A program made the position numbers and the translations under genes. From NCBI RefSeq assembly GCF_015163715.1, contig NZ_JADDUM010000100.1, positions 1 to 40,369 of the forward strand: 40,369 nt of DNA. The letters are read 5' to 3'. Shown in pieces: positions 1-8,329 of the stretch. The stretch comes from Pseudomonas cyclaminis. GTDB lineage: Bacteria; Pseudomonadota; Gammaproteobacteria; Pseudomonadales; Pseudomonadaceae. Each line of letters begins with the position of its first letter. The first letter of the stretch is position 1. The notes under the pieces were generated by a model that was not told where the DNA came from, did not search any database, and was given only the letters and a program-made list of their open reading frames with translations.

Positions 1-110
1 GGACGCGGCGGCGGGCCCGGATTGGGTCGTACACCCTCAGGCAGAGGACGCGGCGGCGGGCCCGGATTGGGTCGTACACCCTCAGGCAGAGGACGCGGCG
101 GTGGGCCCGG
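1..110. repeat. 45-bp tandem repeat, about 2.4 copies
   Basis: Bases 1-45 and 46-90 are identical. A third copy starts at 91, has one change (T at 102) and diverges after 110. The unit is a multiple of three, so copy number can change without shifting the frame of the minus-strand gene, where each unit encodes 15 proline-rich residues. The window begins exactly at a unit boundary, so more copies may lie to the left. Perfect identity suggests recent expansion or ongoing homogenisation, and such arrays often break short-read assemblies. Confidence 0.95.
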
Positions 111-317
111 GCGGAAGTGACCGTGACCCGGTACCGGGTGCCTCGATGCGCTATCAAATATCAGCCCGGACTGACTGCCCGGACTGTTGAATGTCACGCC
201 TACCTTCTGCTGACTACCTGAAGACGGATGAGGTCGCGCAGGACCGGACGGGGCACTTTTTTGTGTGTCGTTATTGACGGACTGTGTAGCAGGTTGGTTG
301 AGTACTGATACCGACAT
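1..317 (-). CDS. Candidate type III secreted effector, proline-rich repeats, 5' part only (runs off the left edge)
   Basis: The frame opens at ATG 317-315, has GGAG six bases upstream, and stays open to base 1 (105 codons); the end is outside the window. The product starts MSVSVLNQPATQSVNNDTQK. It has no acidic residue in the first 12 positions, valine at position 3, and 11 serines in the first 50 residues. These are the recognised features of P. syringae-type type III secretion signals. After about residue 66 it becomes proline-rich with a 15-residue repeat, RPNPGPPPRPLPEGV. An HrpL promoter box lies about 100 bases upstream. I do not recognise the family, and no catalytic domain is visible in this part. 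The PGPPPR motifs fit the class II SH3-ligand pattern PxxPxR, but that role is speculation. It could also be a secreted harpin-like or helper protein. Coding on this strand is preferred over the opposite frame because of the start, the ribosome-binding site and the promoter. Confidence 0.72.
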   Translation of the reverse strand, partial: MSVSVLNQPATQSVNNDTQKSAPSGPARPHPSSGSQQKVGVTFNSPGSQSGLIFDSASRHPVPGHGHFRPGPPPRPLPEGVRPNPGPPPRPLPEGVRPNPGPPPR

Positions 318-415
318 TGAGCTCTCCAGTTCGGTTTTTTCAGGCGCCTTACCTCGCGGACCCAGCCCTCGACGTCAACTGACCGTCAAAAAAACCAGCG
401 CAAGCAGGCTCTTTC

Positions 416-444
416 TGTGTGGCAGAACAGTGGAAGTCGGTTCC
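416..444 (-). promoter_or_regulatory. hrp box (HrpL sigma factor promoter)
   Basis: On the minus strand the sequence reads GGAACC, 16 bases, then CCACACA, an exact match to the HrpL consensus GGAACC-N15/16-CCACNNA. GGAACC is the complement of 439-444 and CCACACA the complement of 416-422. It points at the ATG at 317, leaving an untranslated leader of roughly 90 bases. It lies in the 247-base gap between the fecA stop (565) and the effector start, and I see no other gene in that gap. Apart from this box the gap holds nothing I can name. Confidence 0.82.
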
Positions 445-564
445 TGAAAGTGCTGAAATTTTCCAATACCTCGTAGGAAGAGCCTAACGAGCGCTTGCCG
501 TGCAACCTGTGCATCACCGCCCCCTGACCGGGAGCGGCGGCGACATCTGGACGTCCACGCAGAA

Positions 565-2993
565 TCAAAACCCGACGCTGGCCTGCACAAAGAACGTACG
601 CGGCTCGCCCAGGTACAACCCGGCATTGTTGTCGCTGGAGCGCGTGTAGTGCTGCTGATCAAACAGGTTTTTCACGCCCACGCCCAACTTCAGATTCGAC
701 AGTTGCTCGCCGAAGTCATACCCGCTGCGCACGTTGACCGAGACATAACCGGGAATATCACCGTACTGGCCATCGGCGGTGCCCTGGGTGACGTAGGTGC
801 TGGTAGTGCCCGGCGCACGCTGGCCGGACTGAGCGTACACGTCCAGGTTATGGGTCCAGTGATTGACATCGTAGCGCAGGCCCAAGGTGGCCACTTCCCG
901 TGAATACAATGGCAGGTCACGCCCCTTGAATGGCACATCACCCTCAGAGGTGGCCTTGGTGTAGGTGAAACCGGCAGTGGCGGTCAGGCCGTCGAGGCGC
1001 GGGTCCAGGTTCGACAGGTCATAGTGGGCCGACGCTTCGATGCCGGCGTGCTTGGTTGCGCCCAAGTTGGTCCAGCCCACGGCATTGCTGACGTATTGCA
1101 GTTCATCCGAGAAGTCGATGTAGAAGTACGTCAGTTCGCCGCCCCACACGCTGTCGTTGTAGCGGGTGCCGACCTCGTAGGTCTTGGCCTTTTCCGGGTT
1201 CAGGCCGTTGGCGGTCTGGTCACCGGTGCCACCTTGGCCCAGTTGGAAGTACTGCAGGCTGCCGAAAGAGGTTTCGTAGTTGGCGAACAACTTCCAGGCA
1301 TCGGAGAGGTGGTACATCACGCTCAGGGCCGGCAGGGGCTCGTTGTTGTGGACCTCGCGGCGCTTTTCCGAGGTGCGGGTGCCGTTCAGTGCAATCACTG
1401 GGCGGTCGTGCCACTCGGTGCGGATATCTTCGAAGCGAATTCCAGGAGTAACAGTCCACTTGCCAATATCGATTTTGTTATCAATATAGAACGCGTTGGC
1501 TTCGGTACCGCCTGTGCGGTCTTGATACACGTGGCCATCACTCTGCCCTCCTGGTGTCGGCACATTGTTGATCAGGTTCAGGCTGGTGGCCTGCTCATGC
1601 ATGCCTTCCTTGAGGTAGCGATAACCGACGCTGACTTCCTGGGTGCTGGGGCCCACGTCGAACACATGGGACACCCGTGGCTCGATGCCGAAGGTGTAGT
1701 AGGTGCGCGGGTAGGAACCGAGGGTCGCGAGGTCGCGGTTGGCGATGTTGCTGCCACGGAAACTATCGGAGTAGTACGTCAGCACTTCGGCCTGGGTACG
1801 GTCGTCGATCTGGCGGATGTACTTGAAGGACACGTCCTTGCGCCGCCCGCTAAAGTTGTCCCAGTCGCGCACCGACTGGTACGGGTTGGCGTCGAACTGC
1901 TTCTGGGTCAGGCCGCCGGGCATATCGGCGCTGGCGTCGTAGTAGTGGAAGTTCAGCGAGAAGTCGTCTTGATCGGTCGGTGCCCAGTGGGTCTTGAGGA
2001 TCACGTCGTCGATGTCATTGGAATTGTTGCTGTTGCGATAACCGTTGCCATTGACCCCGGAGTACAGCAGCGCAACGCCGATGCCGTTGTCGGCCGTGCC
2101 GCCGATAAAGGCGTTTTCGAGATGCTTCCAACCACCATGGGCGGAGGTTTGCAGGGTGGTGCCGACTTCGCCGGAGAATGTCTGCGGGATCGCACGGGTC
2201 ACGAAGTTGATCACGCCGCCGACGTTCTGCGGCCCGTAACGCACCGAACCGGCGCCACGCACCACGTCGATGCTGTCCAGGTTACCGGCGGAAATCGGCG
2301 CCATCGACAGCTGTGGCTGGCCATACGGCGCGAACGCCGCCGGCACGCCGTCGATCAGCACGGTGGAGCGTGGCGACAGGCGTGACGTCAGCCCGCGCAC
2401 GCCGACGTTGAGGGAAATATCGCTGCCGCCGGTGCCGTTGGATTCCTGCACCTGCACGCCAGGCACGCGACGCAGCACGTCACCGACGTTCATCGCGCCC
2501 TGCTCCACCATGGCTTCACGGCGAATCACCGTGCGTGCGCCAGGATGGTTTTGCACCACTTCGGCATTGGCATCGCCTAGCCAGTCACCCACCACCCGGA
2601 TGTCGGTGCGCCCAGCTCCACAGGCGAACCGGCCTCACCGGTGCCGCTGTTCAGCGGGCGCAGGGTCACGGAACCGGCGTCGATCTGATAGTCCAGGCCA
2701 CTGCCTTGCAGCAATTGGCGCAGGGCTTGTTCAGGAGAGAGGTTGCCGTCGACCGCAGGCGCCTGTTTACCCGCGACCATGTCGGAGTTGAAAAATACCT
2801 GCAAGGACGTTTGCTGGCCCAACTGGCTCAGCGCCGCGCCCAGGGGTTGAGCCTGGATGTGGATAGCGTCGGCCGCATAGGCCGCAGGCAGTGCGGCGCT
2901 GACGGCAAGTGCCAGGGCCAATGGCGCCCAGCGGGCGATTTTATTGTTGTTAACGGCAATTTTTTCACGTCTGACCCAGTCCTGTGATCGCAA
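565..2993 (-). pseudogene. fecA: FecA-type TonB-dependent ferric citrate/siderophore receptor, frameshifted
   Basis: This is an outer-membrane, energy-coupled iron-chelate receptor. The first part (2993 to 2577) has a signal peptide (LALALAVSAALPAAYA) and the short STN signalling domain that contacts FecR. The second part (to 565) has the plug, with FecA-like motifs such as RVPGVQVQESNGTGGSDISL and RYGPQNVGGVINFVTRAIP, then a beta barrel ending in phenylalanine. The two parts are in different frames. Restoring one base near 2604-2607 joins ELGAP to DIRVVGDWLGDA, so a one-base deletion is the simplest reading. The start is also unclear: the STN frame has no ATG, only TTG at 2993 without a ribosome-binding site. 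The gene follows fecI and fecR in the usual order, and the STN domain means it probably transduces signal to that pair. The specific ligand cannot be read from sequence. The break is either a true mutation or a sequence error. Confidence 0.88.
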
Positions 2994-3064
2994 AAGTATG
3001 CGGCTGTTAATGCAAACCAGTTGCAGCTGCAGGAGAAGACGATGGACGCGGAAAAACCTGAATC

Positions 3065-4042
3065 TCAGCGTGAAATAATTTCCTGGCTGCCATCCGGCAG
3101 CGTTCGCAGGGCCACCGGCAGGATGTGCGGCAACGCTTTGAGCAAGGCATCGGTGTCGTTGGATTTGAACACGCTGGTCAGCCGCAGGTTACCGATGGCA
3201 GGCGAGCTGACGCGCAACGGTTGCTCGCGGTAGCGCGACACTTCCCGCGCCACTTCCCCCAGCGTCGCGTTGTTGAACACCAGTTTGCCGCTGCGCCAGG
3301 CCGTCAGCTCATCGGTATTCACGGCATAGGACGCCGCCACCCGCCCTTTGCGGTCCACATGCGTCCCCAGGCCCGCCGTCAGTGTCACCAACTCATCCGG
3401 TGAACGCCCTTGGACCTTCACGGTGCCGGCCTCAACCATCACACGGGTCTGGTCGTCATCGCGGCGCACATCGAAGCGCGTGCCGGTGACCGTCACCTGC
3501 CCTGCCCCGGCGGCCACTACGAACGGTCGGCTGGTGTCGTGCTCGACGCTGAACATGGCTTCGCCCTGTTTAAGCTCCACACCGCGCCGGCTTTTTTCGT
3601 AGTGCACTGCCACCACGCTGCGGCTGTTCAAATCCATCACCGAACCATCGGGCAGTGCCACTTGGCGATGCTCCCCCAGACGCGTGCTGAACTCGGCACT
3701 GTAGGGCTTCGGATGCTCAAGGCCGCTGAACAGGCCCAGCCCCAGAGCAATCGCGACCACACTGGCCGCGACGGCATAACGCAGCACCGCACGCCGCTTG
3801 GGAGGCGCCTCGCATAACGCCTGCAATCGGGCCTTGGGCAGCAGGTCGGTGGCGCTCCACAGGCCTTGCAGCACATCGAATTCATACTGGTGTTCGGGGC
3901 TTTCAGCGCGCCACGCGTCGAAACGCTGGCGCTCGGTGGCGTCCAACTCGGCGTCTTGCAGGCGTACAAACCATTGCGCGGCTTCATCGCGGGCACGGCT
4001 ATCCATCATGGAAGGTCCTGTTTCAGAGCGAGCTTGAGTCAT
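3065..4042 (-). CDS. fecR: FecR-family anti-sigma factor / transmembrane signal transducer
   Basis: A 325-residue protein of standard FecR length. The N-terminal DUF4880-like domain (DEAAQWFVRLQDAELDATER) binds the sigma factor in the cytoplasm. One membrane segment follows at about residues 89-106 (YAVAASVVAIALGLGLFSGL). Then comes the periplasmic FecR domain (LGEHRQVALPDGSVMDLNSR, with GTRFDVR later) and a C-terminal domain that meets the receptor STN domain. The ATG overlaps the fecI stop as ATGA (4042-4039), so the two are probably translationally coupled. It relays ligand occupancy of the FecA receptor encoded downstream to the upstream FecI. The family is certain; the iron chelate sensed is not known. 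Confidence 0.95.
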   Translation of the reverse strand: MTQARSETGPSMMDSRARDEAAQWFVRLQDAELDATERQRFDAWRAESPEHQYEFDVLQGLWSATDLLPKARLQALCEAPPKRRAVLRYAVAASVVAIALGLGLFSGLEHPKPYSAEFSTRLGEHRQVALPDGSVMDLNSRSVVAVHYEKSRRGVELKQGEAMFSVEHDTSRPFVVAAGAGQVTVTGTRFDVRRDDDQTRVMVEAGTVKVQGRSPDELVTLTAGLGTHVDRKGRVAASYAVNTDELTAWRSGKLVFNNATLGEVAREVSRYREQPLRVSSPAIGNLRLTSVFKSNDTDALLKALPHILPVALRTLPDGSQEIISR

Positions 4043-4539
4043 GGGGCCAACGCGTCCAGGCGGTCACGCAGATGCCGCAGGGTGCGGATCATATACTTTT
4101 CCACCATGTTCTTGGACAACCCCAGGCGTTCGGCGATTTCCTGCTGGGTGAGGCCCTCGATTTTCTGCCAGATAAAAATCTTGCGGCAGTTGAGCGGCAA
4201 CTCGGCCAAGGCCCGCTCGATGGATTGCGCCAACTGGATCGCGTGCATGACATGCTCCGGGTCGCCACTGTGGGGTGAGCGCTGATCAAGATTTTCCAGG
4301 GCCATGGCGTCGCGGCGGTCCTCACGGCGGTAGGCGTCCACTGCGATATTGCGCGCGGTTTGATGCAGATAGGCGCGCGGCTGCGCGACCTCGGTGGACG
4401 TGGACTCAAGCACCCGCACGAAGGTGTCGTGGGCCAGGTCTTCGGCCTGCTGACGGTTTCTCAGGCGGCGCGTCCAGGTTCCGATCAACTCTTCGTAGTG
4501 CTCGAAAAAGCCTGTTCTGCGGGGCGGCTGAGGGATCAT
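4039..4539 (-). CDS. fecI: FecI-family ECF sigma factor
   Basis: A 166-residue extracytoplasmic-function sigma factor. Region 2 is at the N-terminal half (NRQQAEDLAHDTFVRVLES, then QPRAYLHQTARNIAVDAYRR). The region 4 helix-turn-helix is near the C-terminus (LTQQEIAERLGLSKNMVEKY). It directs RNA polymerase to the receptor gene when FecR signals a loaded receptor. It is first in the minus-strand unit fecI-fecR-fecA and overlaps fecR by four bases. A Fur-box-like site lies 29 bases upstream of its start, so iron repression is expected. The start ATG at 4539 fits the usual family length. Confidence 0.95.
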   Translation of the reverse strand: MIPQPPRRTGFFEHYEELIGTWTRRLRNRQQAEDLAHDTFVRVLESTSTEVAQPRAYLHQTARNIAVDAYRREDRRDAMALENLDQRSPHSGDPEHVMHAIQLAQSIERALAELPLNCRKIFIWQKIEGLTQQEIAERLGLSKNMVEKYMIRTLRHLRDRLDALAP

Positions 4540-4567
4540 CGCGGGGGCACTGGGGAGGCGGGGCGTG

Positions 4568-4586
4568 AATAGTAATGCTTCCTATT
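4568..4586. promoter_or_regulatory. Candidate Fur box upstream of fecI
   Basis: Read on the minus strand, AATAGGAAGCATTACTATT matches the 19-base Fur consensus at 10 positions and has AATAG/CTATT symmetry. It sits 29 bases upstream of the fecI start, in the divergent region shared with the SDR gene at 4694. This is a weak-to-moderate match, but its placement is right for an iron-starvation sigma factor. Confidence 0.45.
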
Positions 4587-4693
4587 AAGTCGAGCAATTG
4601 CTACCTGTCGCCCGCCCGCTACCCCGCGGATGAACTTACCTTGTGCGCCATCAGTCAGCTAACTGAACTCATGAATTAAAGGCTGGGTGGGCA

Positions 4694-5494
4694 ATGCACA
4701 TCTCGTTGGAGCAACAAGTGGCACTGGTGACGGGCGCCAGTTCCGGAATCGGCGCTGGCGCGGCCAAGGCTTTGGCCCAGGCCGGGGCTGCCGTGGTGCT
4801 GAACTACAACCGCCAGGCCGCCCCGGCCGAAGCACTGGCGGCGCAGATCAATGCCGCCGGCGGCCGGGCGATTGCCCTTGGCGCCGACGTGTCCAAAGAG
4901 GCCGATGTAGAACGGCTGTTCGCCCAGACCCTCAATGCGTTCGGCCACTTGGATATCCTGGTGGCCAACTCCGGCATGCAGAAGGACGCCGCCGTGGTCG
5001 ACATGACCCTCGACGACTGGAACAGCGTGATCGGCGTCAATCTCACCGGCCAGTTCCTCTGTGCCCGCGCCGCCCTGCGTATCTTCAACCGCCAGGGCAT
5101 CCGTGAAGGCGTGTCGCGGGCGGCGGGCAAAATCATCCACATGAGTTCGGTGCACCAACTGATCCCCTGGGCCGGGCATGTGAATTACGCCGCGTCCAAG
5201 GGCGGCGTGGAGATGCTGATGCGCAGCCTCGCCCAGGAAGTCAGCGAGCAGCGCATCCGCATCAACGGCATTGCTCCGGGGGCGATTCGCACGGCGATCA
5301 ACCGCGCCGCCACCGAGGGCGCCGCGGAAAAAGAACTGCTGAAGTTGATTCCGTATGGCCGGGTCGGCGATGTGGAAGACGTGGCCAACGCCGTGGTCTG
5401 GCTGGCCAGCGACGCCTCCGACTATGTGGTCGGCAGCACCTTGTTCATTGATGGCGGCATGAGCCTGTATCCGGAGTTTCGTGACAATGGTTGA
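4694..5494 (+). CDS. Short-chain dehydrogenase/reductase, glucose 1-dehydrogenase-like
   Basis: A 266-residue classical SDR. It has the nucleotide-binding TGASSGIG motif near residue 14, NSG in the NAG position, catalytic serine in IIHMSSVHQ, and the YAASK catalytic Tyr/Lys pair. C-terminal features (GRVGDVEDVANAVVWLAS, GSTLFIDGGMSLYP) match the glucose 1-dehydrogenase-like branch. It would oxidise a sugar or alcohol with NAD(P) in the cytoplasm. The stop overlaps the start of the following GH15 gene, so the two are co-translated. A hydrolase that releases glucose next to a glucose dehydrogenase is a reasonable functional pair, but the substrate is inferred. The start ATG at 4694 puts the Rossmann motif at the normal distance. 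Confidence 0.9.
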   Translation: MHISLEQQVALVTGASSGIGAGAAKALAQAGAAVVLNYNRQAAPAEALAAQINAAGGRAIALGADVSKEADVERLFAQTLNAFGHLDILVANSGMQKDAAVVDMTLDDWNSVIGVNLTGQFLCARAALRIFNRQGIREGVSRAAGKIIHMSSVHQLIPWAGHVNYAASKGGVEMLMRSLAQEVSEQRIRINGIAPGAIRTAINRAATEGAAEKELLKLIPYGRVGDVEDVANAVVWLASDASDYVVGSTLFIDGGMSLYPEFRDNG

Positions 5495-7328
5495 TTCGAA
5501 AAAGGTTGATTCGAAAAACGAAGCCCAGAGCGCCATCGATGCCCACGGCATCATCGGCGACATGCGCAGTGCCGCGCTGGTGAACGATAAGGGCAGCATC
5601 GACTTTTTCTGCTGGCCGGAATTCGACAGTCCGTCGATCTTTTGCGCGCTGCTCGACACCCCCGACGCCGGCATCTTCCAACTCACTCCTGACCTGCCCA
5701 ACGCGCGCCGCGAACAGATCTACCTGCCGGATACCAACGTGCTGCAAACCCGCTGGCTCAGCGATGAAGCCGTGGTGGAAATCACCGACCTGCTGACCAT
5801 CAGCGAAGAAGTCGATGATCTGCCCCTGCTTATCCGCCGGATACGCGTGGTCAGCGGCCAAGCCAACATCCACCTGCGTTGCGCCGTGCGCCACGACTAT
5901 GCACGCACGCCCACCCACGCCACCGTCGATAACGGCACCGTGTGCTTCAGCGCCGACGGCCAGCCTGGCCTGCGGTTGTCCAGCAGCCAATCCTTGCAGC
6001 TCGAAGGCAACGCCGCCGTGGCGACGTTTACCCTGACCCAGGAAGAAGGCGCCGAATTCGTCCTCGGTGGCCTGGACGATGAACGCGTCGACAGCAGCTG
6101 CACCGACCTGGCGCTGGCCCACACGTTGAAGTTCTGGCGTGGCTGGATCGCCCAATCGAACTACCGCGGGCGCTGGCGCGAAATGGTCAACCGCTCGGCA
6201 TTGGCGCTGAAGCTTCTGACCTCGCGCAAACACGGCGCAATCATCGCCGCCGCCACCTTCGGGTTGCCGGAGTCACCCGGCGGCGAGCGCAACTGGGACT
6301 ACCGCTACACCTGGATCCGCGACGCGTCGTTTACCGTCTACGCCTTTATGCGCCTGGGTTTTGTCGACGAGGCCAATGCCTACATGCGCTGGCTCAAGGG
6401 CCGGGTCAGCGACTGCTGCGGCCAGCCGACCAAAATCAACATCCTCTACGGCATCGACGGTCGCCAGGAGTTGCCTGAAACCCACTTGGATCAACTGAGT
6501 GGCCACGGTGGCGCCAGGCCGGTGCGCATCGGCAATGAGGCGGTCGACCAGATCCAGCTGGATATTTATGGGGAGTTGATGGACGCGGTGTACCTCGTCA
6601 ACAAGTACGGCGAAGCCATCTCCCACGAGGGCTGGAAACACACGGTAGAAGTCGTCGATCAGGTCTGCGAAATCTGGGACCGGAAAGACGTGGGCATCTG
6701 GGAAATGCGCGGCGAGCAACACCACTTCCTGCATTCGCGACTGATGTGCTGGGTGGCCCTGGACCGCGCAATCCGCCTGGCTTCCAAACGCTCGTTGCCG
6801 GCGCCGTTTGCGCGCTGGGACAAGACGCGCCAGGCGATCTACGCCGACATCTGGAGCAACTTCTGGAACGAAGAACGCGGACATTTTGTGCAGCACATCG
6901 GCAGCACAGCGCTGGATGGCTCGATGCTGCTGATGCCGCTGGTGCGTTTCGTCGCGGCCACCGACCCGCGCTGGTTGAGCACCCTGGAAGCGATCCAGAA
7001 AAGCCTGGTGCGCGATGGTATGGTCTACCGTTACCGCAACGACGACAGCCAGATCGACGGCCTGCAAGGCACCGAAGGCGCATTTACCGCGTGCTCGTTC
7101 TGGTACGTCGAATGCCTGGCCCGCGCCGGCCAGGTGGAGAAGGCCCACCTGGAATTCGAACAACTGCTGCGCTACGCCAACCCTCTGGGGTTGTACGCCG
7201 AAGAGTTCGACAGCCAGGCACGGCATCTGGGCAACACGCCACAAGCGTTGAGCCATTTGGCGCTGATCAGCGCGGCGACGTTCCTGGACCGCAAGTTGAG
7301 TGGGGAGAAAACGGTGTGGCAACCTTGA
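5487..7328 (+). CDS. Glycoside hydrolase family 15 (glucoamylase/trehalase-like)
   Basis: A protein of about 613 residues with the GH15 arrangement. An N-terminal beta-sandwich domain (IIGDMRSAALVNDKGSIDFF) is followed by the alpha/alpha barrel starting near GGERNWDYRYTWIRDASF. Candidate catalytic glutamates are in DVGIWEMRGE and GLYAEEFD. No signal peptide is visible, so it is probably cytoplasmic and acts on internal glucans or trehalose. It overlaps the SDR gene by 8 bases. ATG 5487 is chosen; GTG 5481 is an alternative, since GGAG at 5473-5476 lies 10 and 4 bases away respectively. The N-terminus contains a 15-bp tandem duplication. Members of this family are annotated as glucoamylase or trehalase without sequence alone settling which. 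Confidence 0.9.
   Translation: MVDSKKVDSKNEAQSAIDAHGIIGDMRSAALVNDKGSIDFFCWPEFDSPSIFCALLDTPDAGIFQLTPDLPNARREQIYLPDTNVLQTRWLSDEAVVEITDLLTISEEVDDLPLLIRRIRVVSGQANIHLRCAVRHDYARTPTHATVDNGTVCFSADGQPGLRLSSSQSLQLEGNAAVATFTLTQEEGAEFVLGGLDDERVDSSCTDLALAHTLKFWRGWIAQSNYRGRWREMVNRSALALKLLTSRKHGAIIAAATFGLPESPGGERNWDYRYTWIRDASFTVYAFMRLGFVDEANAYMRWLKGRVSDCCGQPTKINILYGIDGRQELPETHLDQLSGHGGARPVRIGNEAVDQIQLDIYGELMDAVYLVNKYGEAISHEGWKHTVEVVDQVCEIWDRKDVGIWEMRGEQHHFLHSRLMCWVALDRAIRLASKRSLPAPFARWDKTRQAIYADIWSNFWNEERGHFVQHIGSTALDGSMLLMPLVRFVAATDPRWLSTLEAIQKSLVRDGMVYRYRNDDSQIDGLQGTEGAFTACSFWYVECLARAGQVEKAHLEFEQLLRYANPLGLYAEEFDSQARHLGNTPQALSHLALISAATFLDRKLSGEKTVWQP
5490..5519 (+). repeat. 15-bp tandem duplication at the start of the GH15 gene
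   Basis: GTTGATTCGAAAAAG at 5490-5504 is followed at once by GTTGATTCGAAAAAC at 5505-5519, with 14 of 15 bases identical. It encodes VDSKK then VDSKN right after the start and lies before the conserved domain. An in-frame slippage duplication is the likely origin. Confidence 0.9.
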
Positions 7329-7423
7329 GAGCTGGACGGTGAGGCGCGGACTCAACGGCTCTGTGGTGAGCGGGCTTGCTTCGCTTCAGATGTACTAACG
7401 CTGGTCACCAAAGGAGCCCAACC

Positions 7424-8329
7424 ATGATCTTGACCGCCCCATTGCTCCACGTGCAAACCTCCATGCTTGACATCTACTACGAGGCCCACGGCCCTGCCGA
7501 TGGCGAGCCGGTGATCCTGCTGCATGGTTTCCCTTACGACCCGCGTGCTTATGACGCGATTGCCCCGGTGCTCGCCGGGCGCGGCTGCCGGGTGTTGGTG
7601 CCGTATCTGCGCGGTTATGGCCCGACGCGATTTATCAACGCGCAGGTCATGCGTTCCGGGCAGCAGGCAGCGTTGGCCAGGGATCTGCTGGAGTTCATGG
7701 ATGTGCTGGGCATCGCGCAAGCGACGCTGGCGGGTTATGACTGGGGCGGGCGCGCCGCGTGTATCGTTGCCGCGCTGTGGCCGCAGCGGGTACGCGGGCT
7801 GGTGACCGGGGACGGCTACAACATCCAGGACATTGCCAAGTCGCCCACGCCTCGGGCGCCAGTGACGGAGCATCGGTTGTGGTACCAGTATTACTTTCAT
7901 ACCCAGCGCGGTGTGGACGGGTTGACCGCCAACCGCCGCGAACTCTGCGAACTGCTGTGGTCGCTGTGGTCACCGTCCTGGGCCGAGGGGCCGGCTCTGT
8001 ATGGGCAGACCGCGCCGTCCTTCGATAACCCGGACTTTGTCGCGGTGGTGATTCACTCCTACCGCCACCGTTTCACGTACGCCCCCGGTGATCCGGCGCT
8101 GGAAGCCATAGAGCAGGCGCTGGCGCTGCAACCGGCGATCTCGGTGCCGAGCATCTCGTTGTGCGGTGCCGATGACGGCGTAGGCCCGCCGTCGGAAGAG
8201 GATGACGACCTGGAGCACTTCAGCGGTTTTTACCGACGCCAGGTGTTGCCCGGCGTGGGCCACAATATTCCCCAGGAAGCTCCACAGGCGACGGTGGCCG
8301 CGATCATCGAGTTACTCGACAGGGCTTAG
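7424..8329 (+). CDS. Alpha/beta hydrolase, epoxide-hydrolase-like
   Basis: A 301-residue alpha/beta-hydrolase. The ATG at 7424 is preceded by AAGGAG (7411-7416); the longer frame from 7376 lacks a ribosome-binding site. HGFP forms the oxyanion hole. The nucleophile elbow reads AGYDWGG, so the nucleophile is aspartate rather than serine. This is the signature of epoxide hydrolases and haloalkane dehalogenases, not esterases. The cap region has the tyrosines YQYYF, and the charge-relay histidine is in GVGHNIPQEAP. It would hydrolyse an epoxide (or less likely a carbon-halogen bond) in the cytoplasm. It stands 95 bases after the GH15 gene and converges with the phytochrome gene, overlapping it by 4 bases. 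The substrate is unknown. Confidence 0.88.
   Translation: MILTAPLLHVQTSMLDIYYEAHGPADGEPVILLHGFPYDPRAYDAIAPVLAGRGCRVLVPYLRGYGPTRFINAQVMRSGQQAALARDLLEFMDVLGIAQATLAGYDWGGRAACIVAALWPQRVRGLVTGDGYNIQDIAKSPTPRAPVTEHRLWYQYYFHTQRGVDGLTANRRELCELLWSLWSPSWAEGPALYGQTAPSFDNPDFVAVVIHSYRHRFTYAPGDPALEAIEQALALQPAISVPSISLCGADDGVGPPSEEDDDLEHFSGFYRRQVLPGVGHNIPQEAPQATVAAIIELLDRA

Noticed and set aside
1..120. Plus-strand Gly/Arg-rich frame GRGGGPGLGRTPSGR ending in TGA at 118-120
   Set aside because: It is the antisense of the proline-rich repeat. The minus-strand frame has a start, ribosome-binding site and promoter; this one has none visible.
126..139. Perfect palindrome ACCCGGTACCGGGT
   Set aside because: It lies inside the coding part of the minus-strand gene, and a 14-base palindrome there is likely chance in GC-rich DNA.
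1024..2385. 453-codon plus-strand frame
   Set aside because: Antisense shadow of the fecA barrel, caused by high GC at third positions; no family features.
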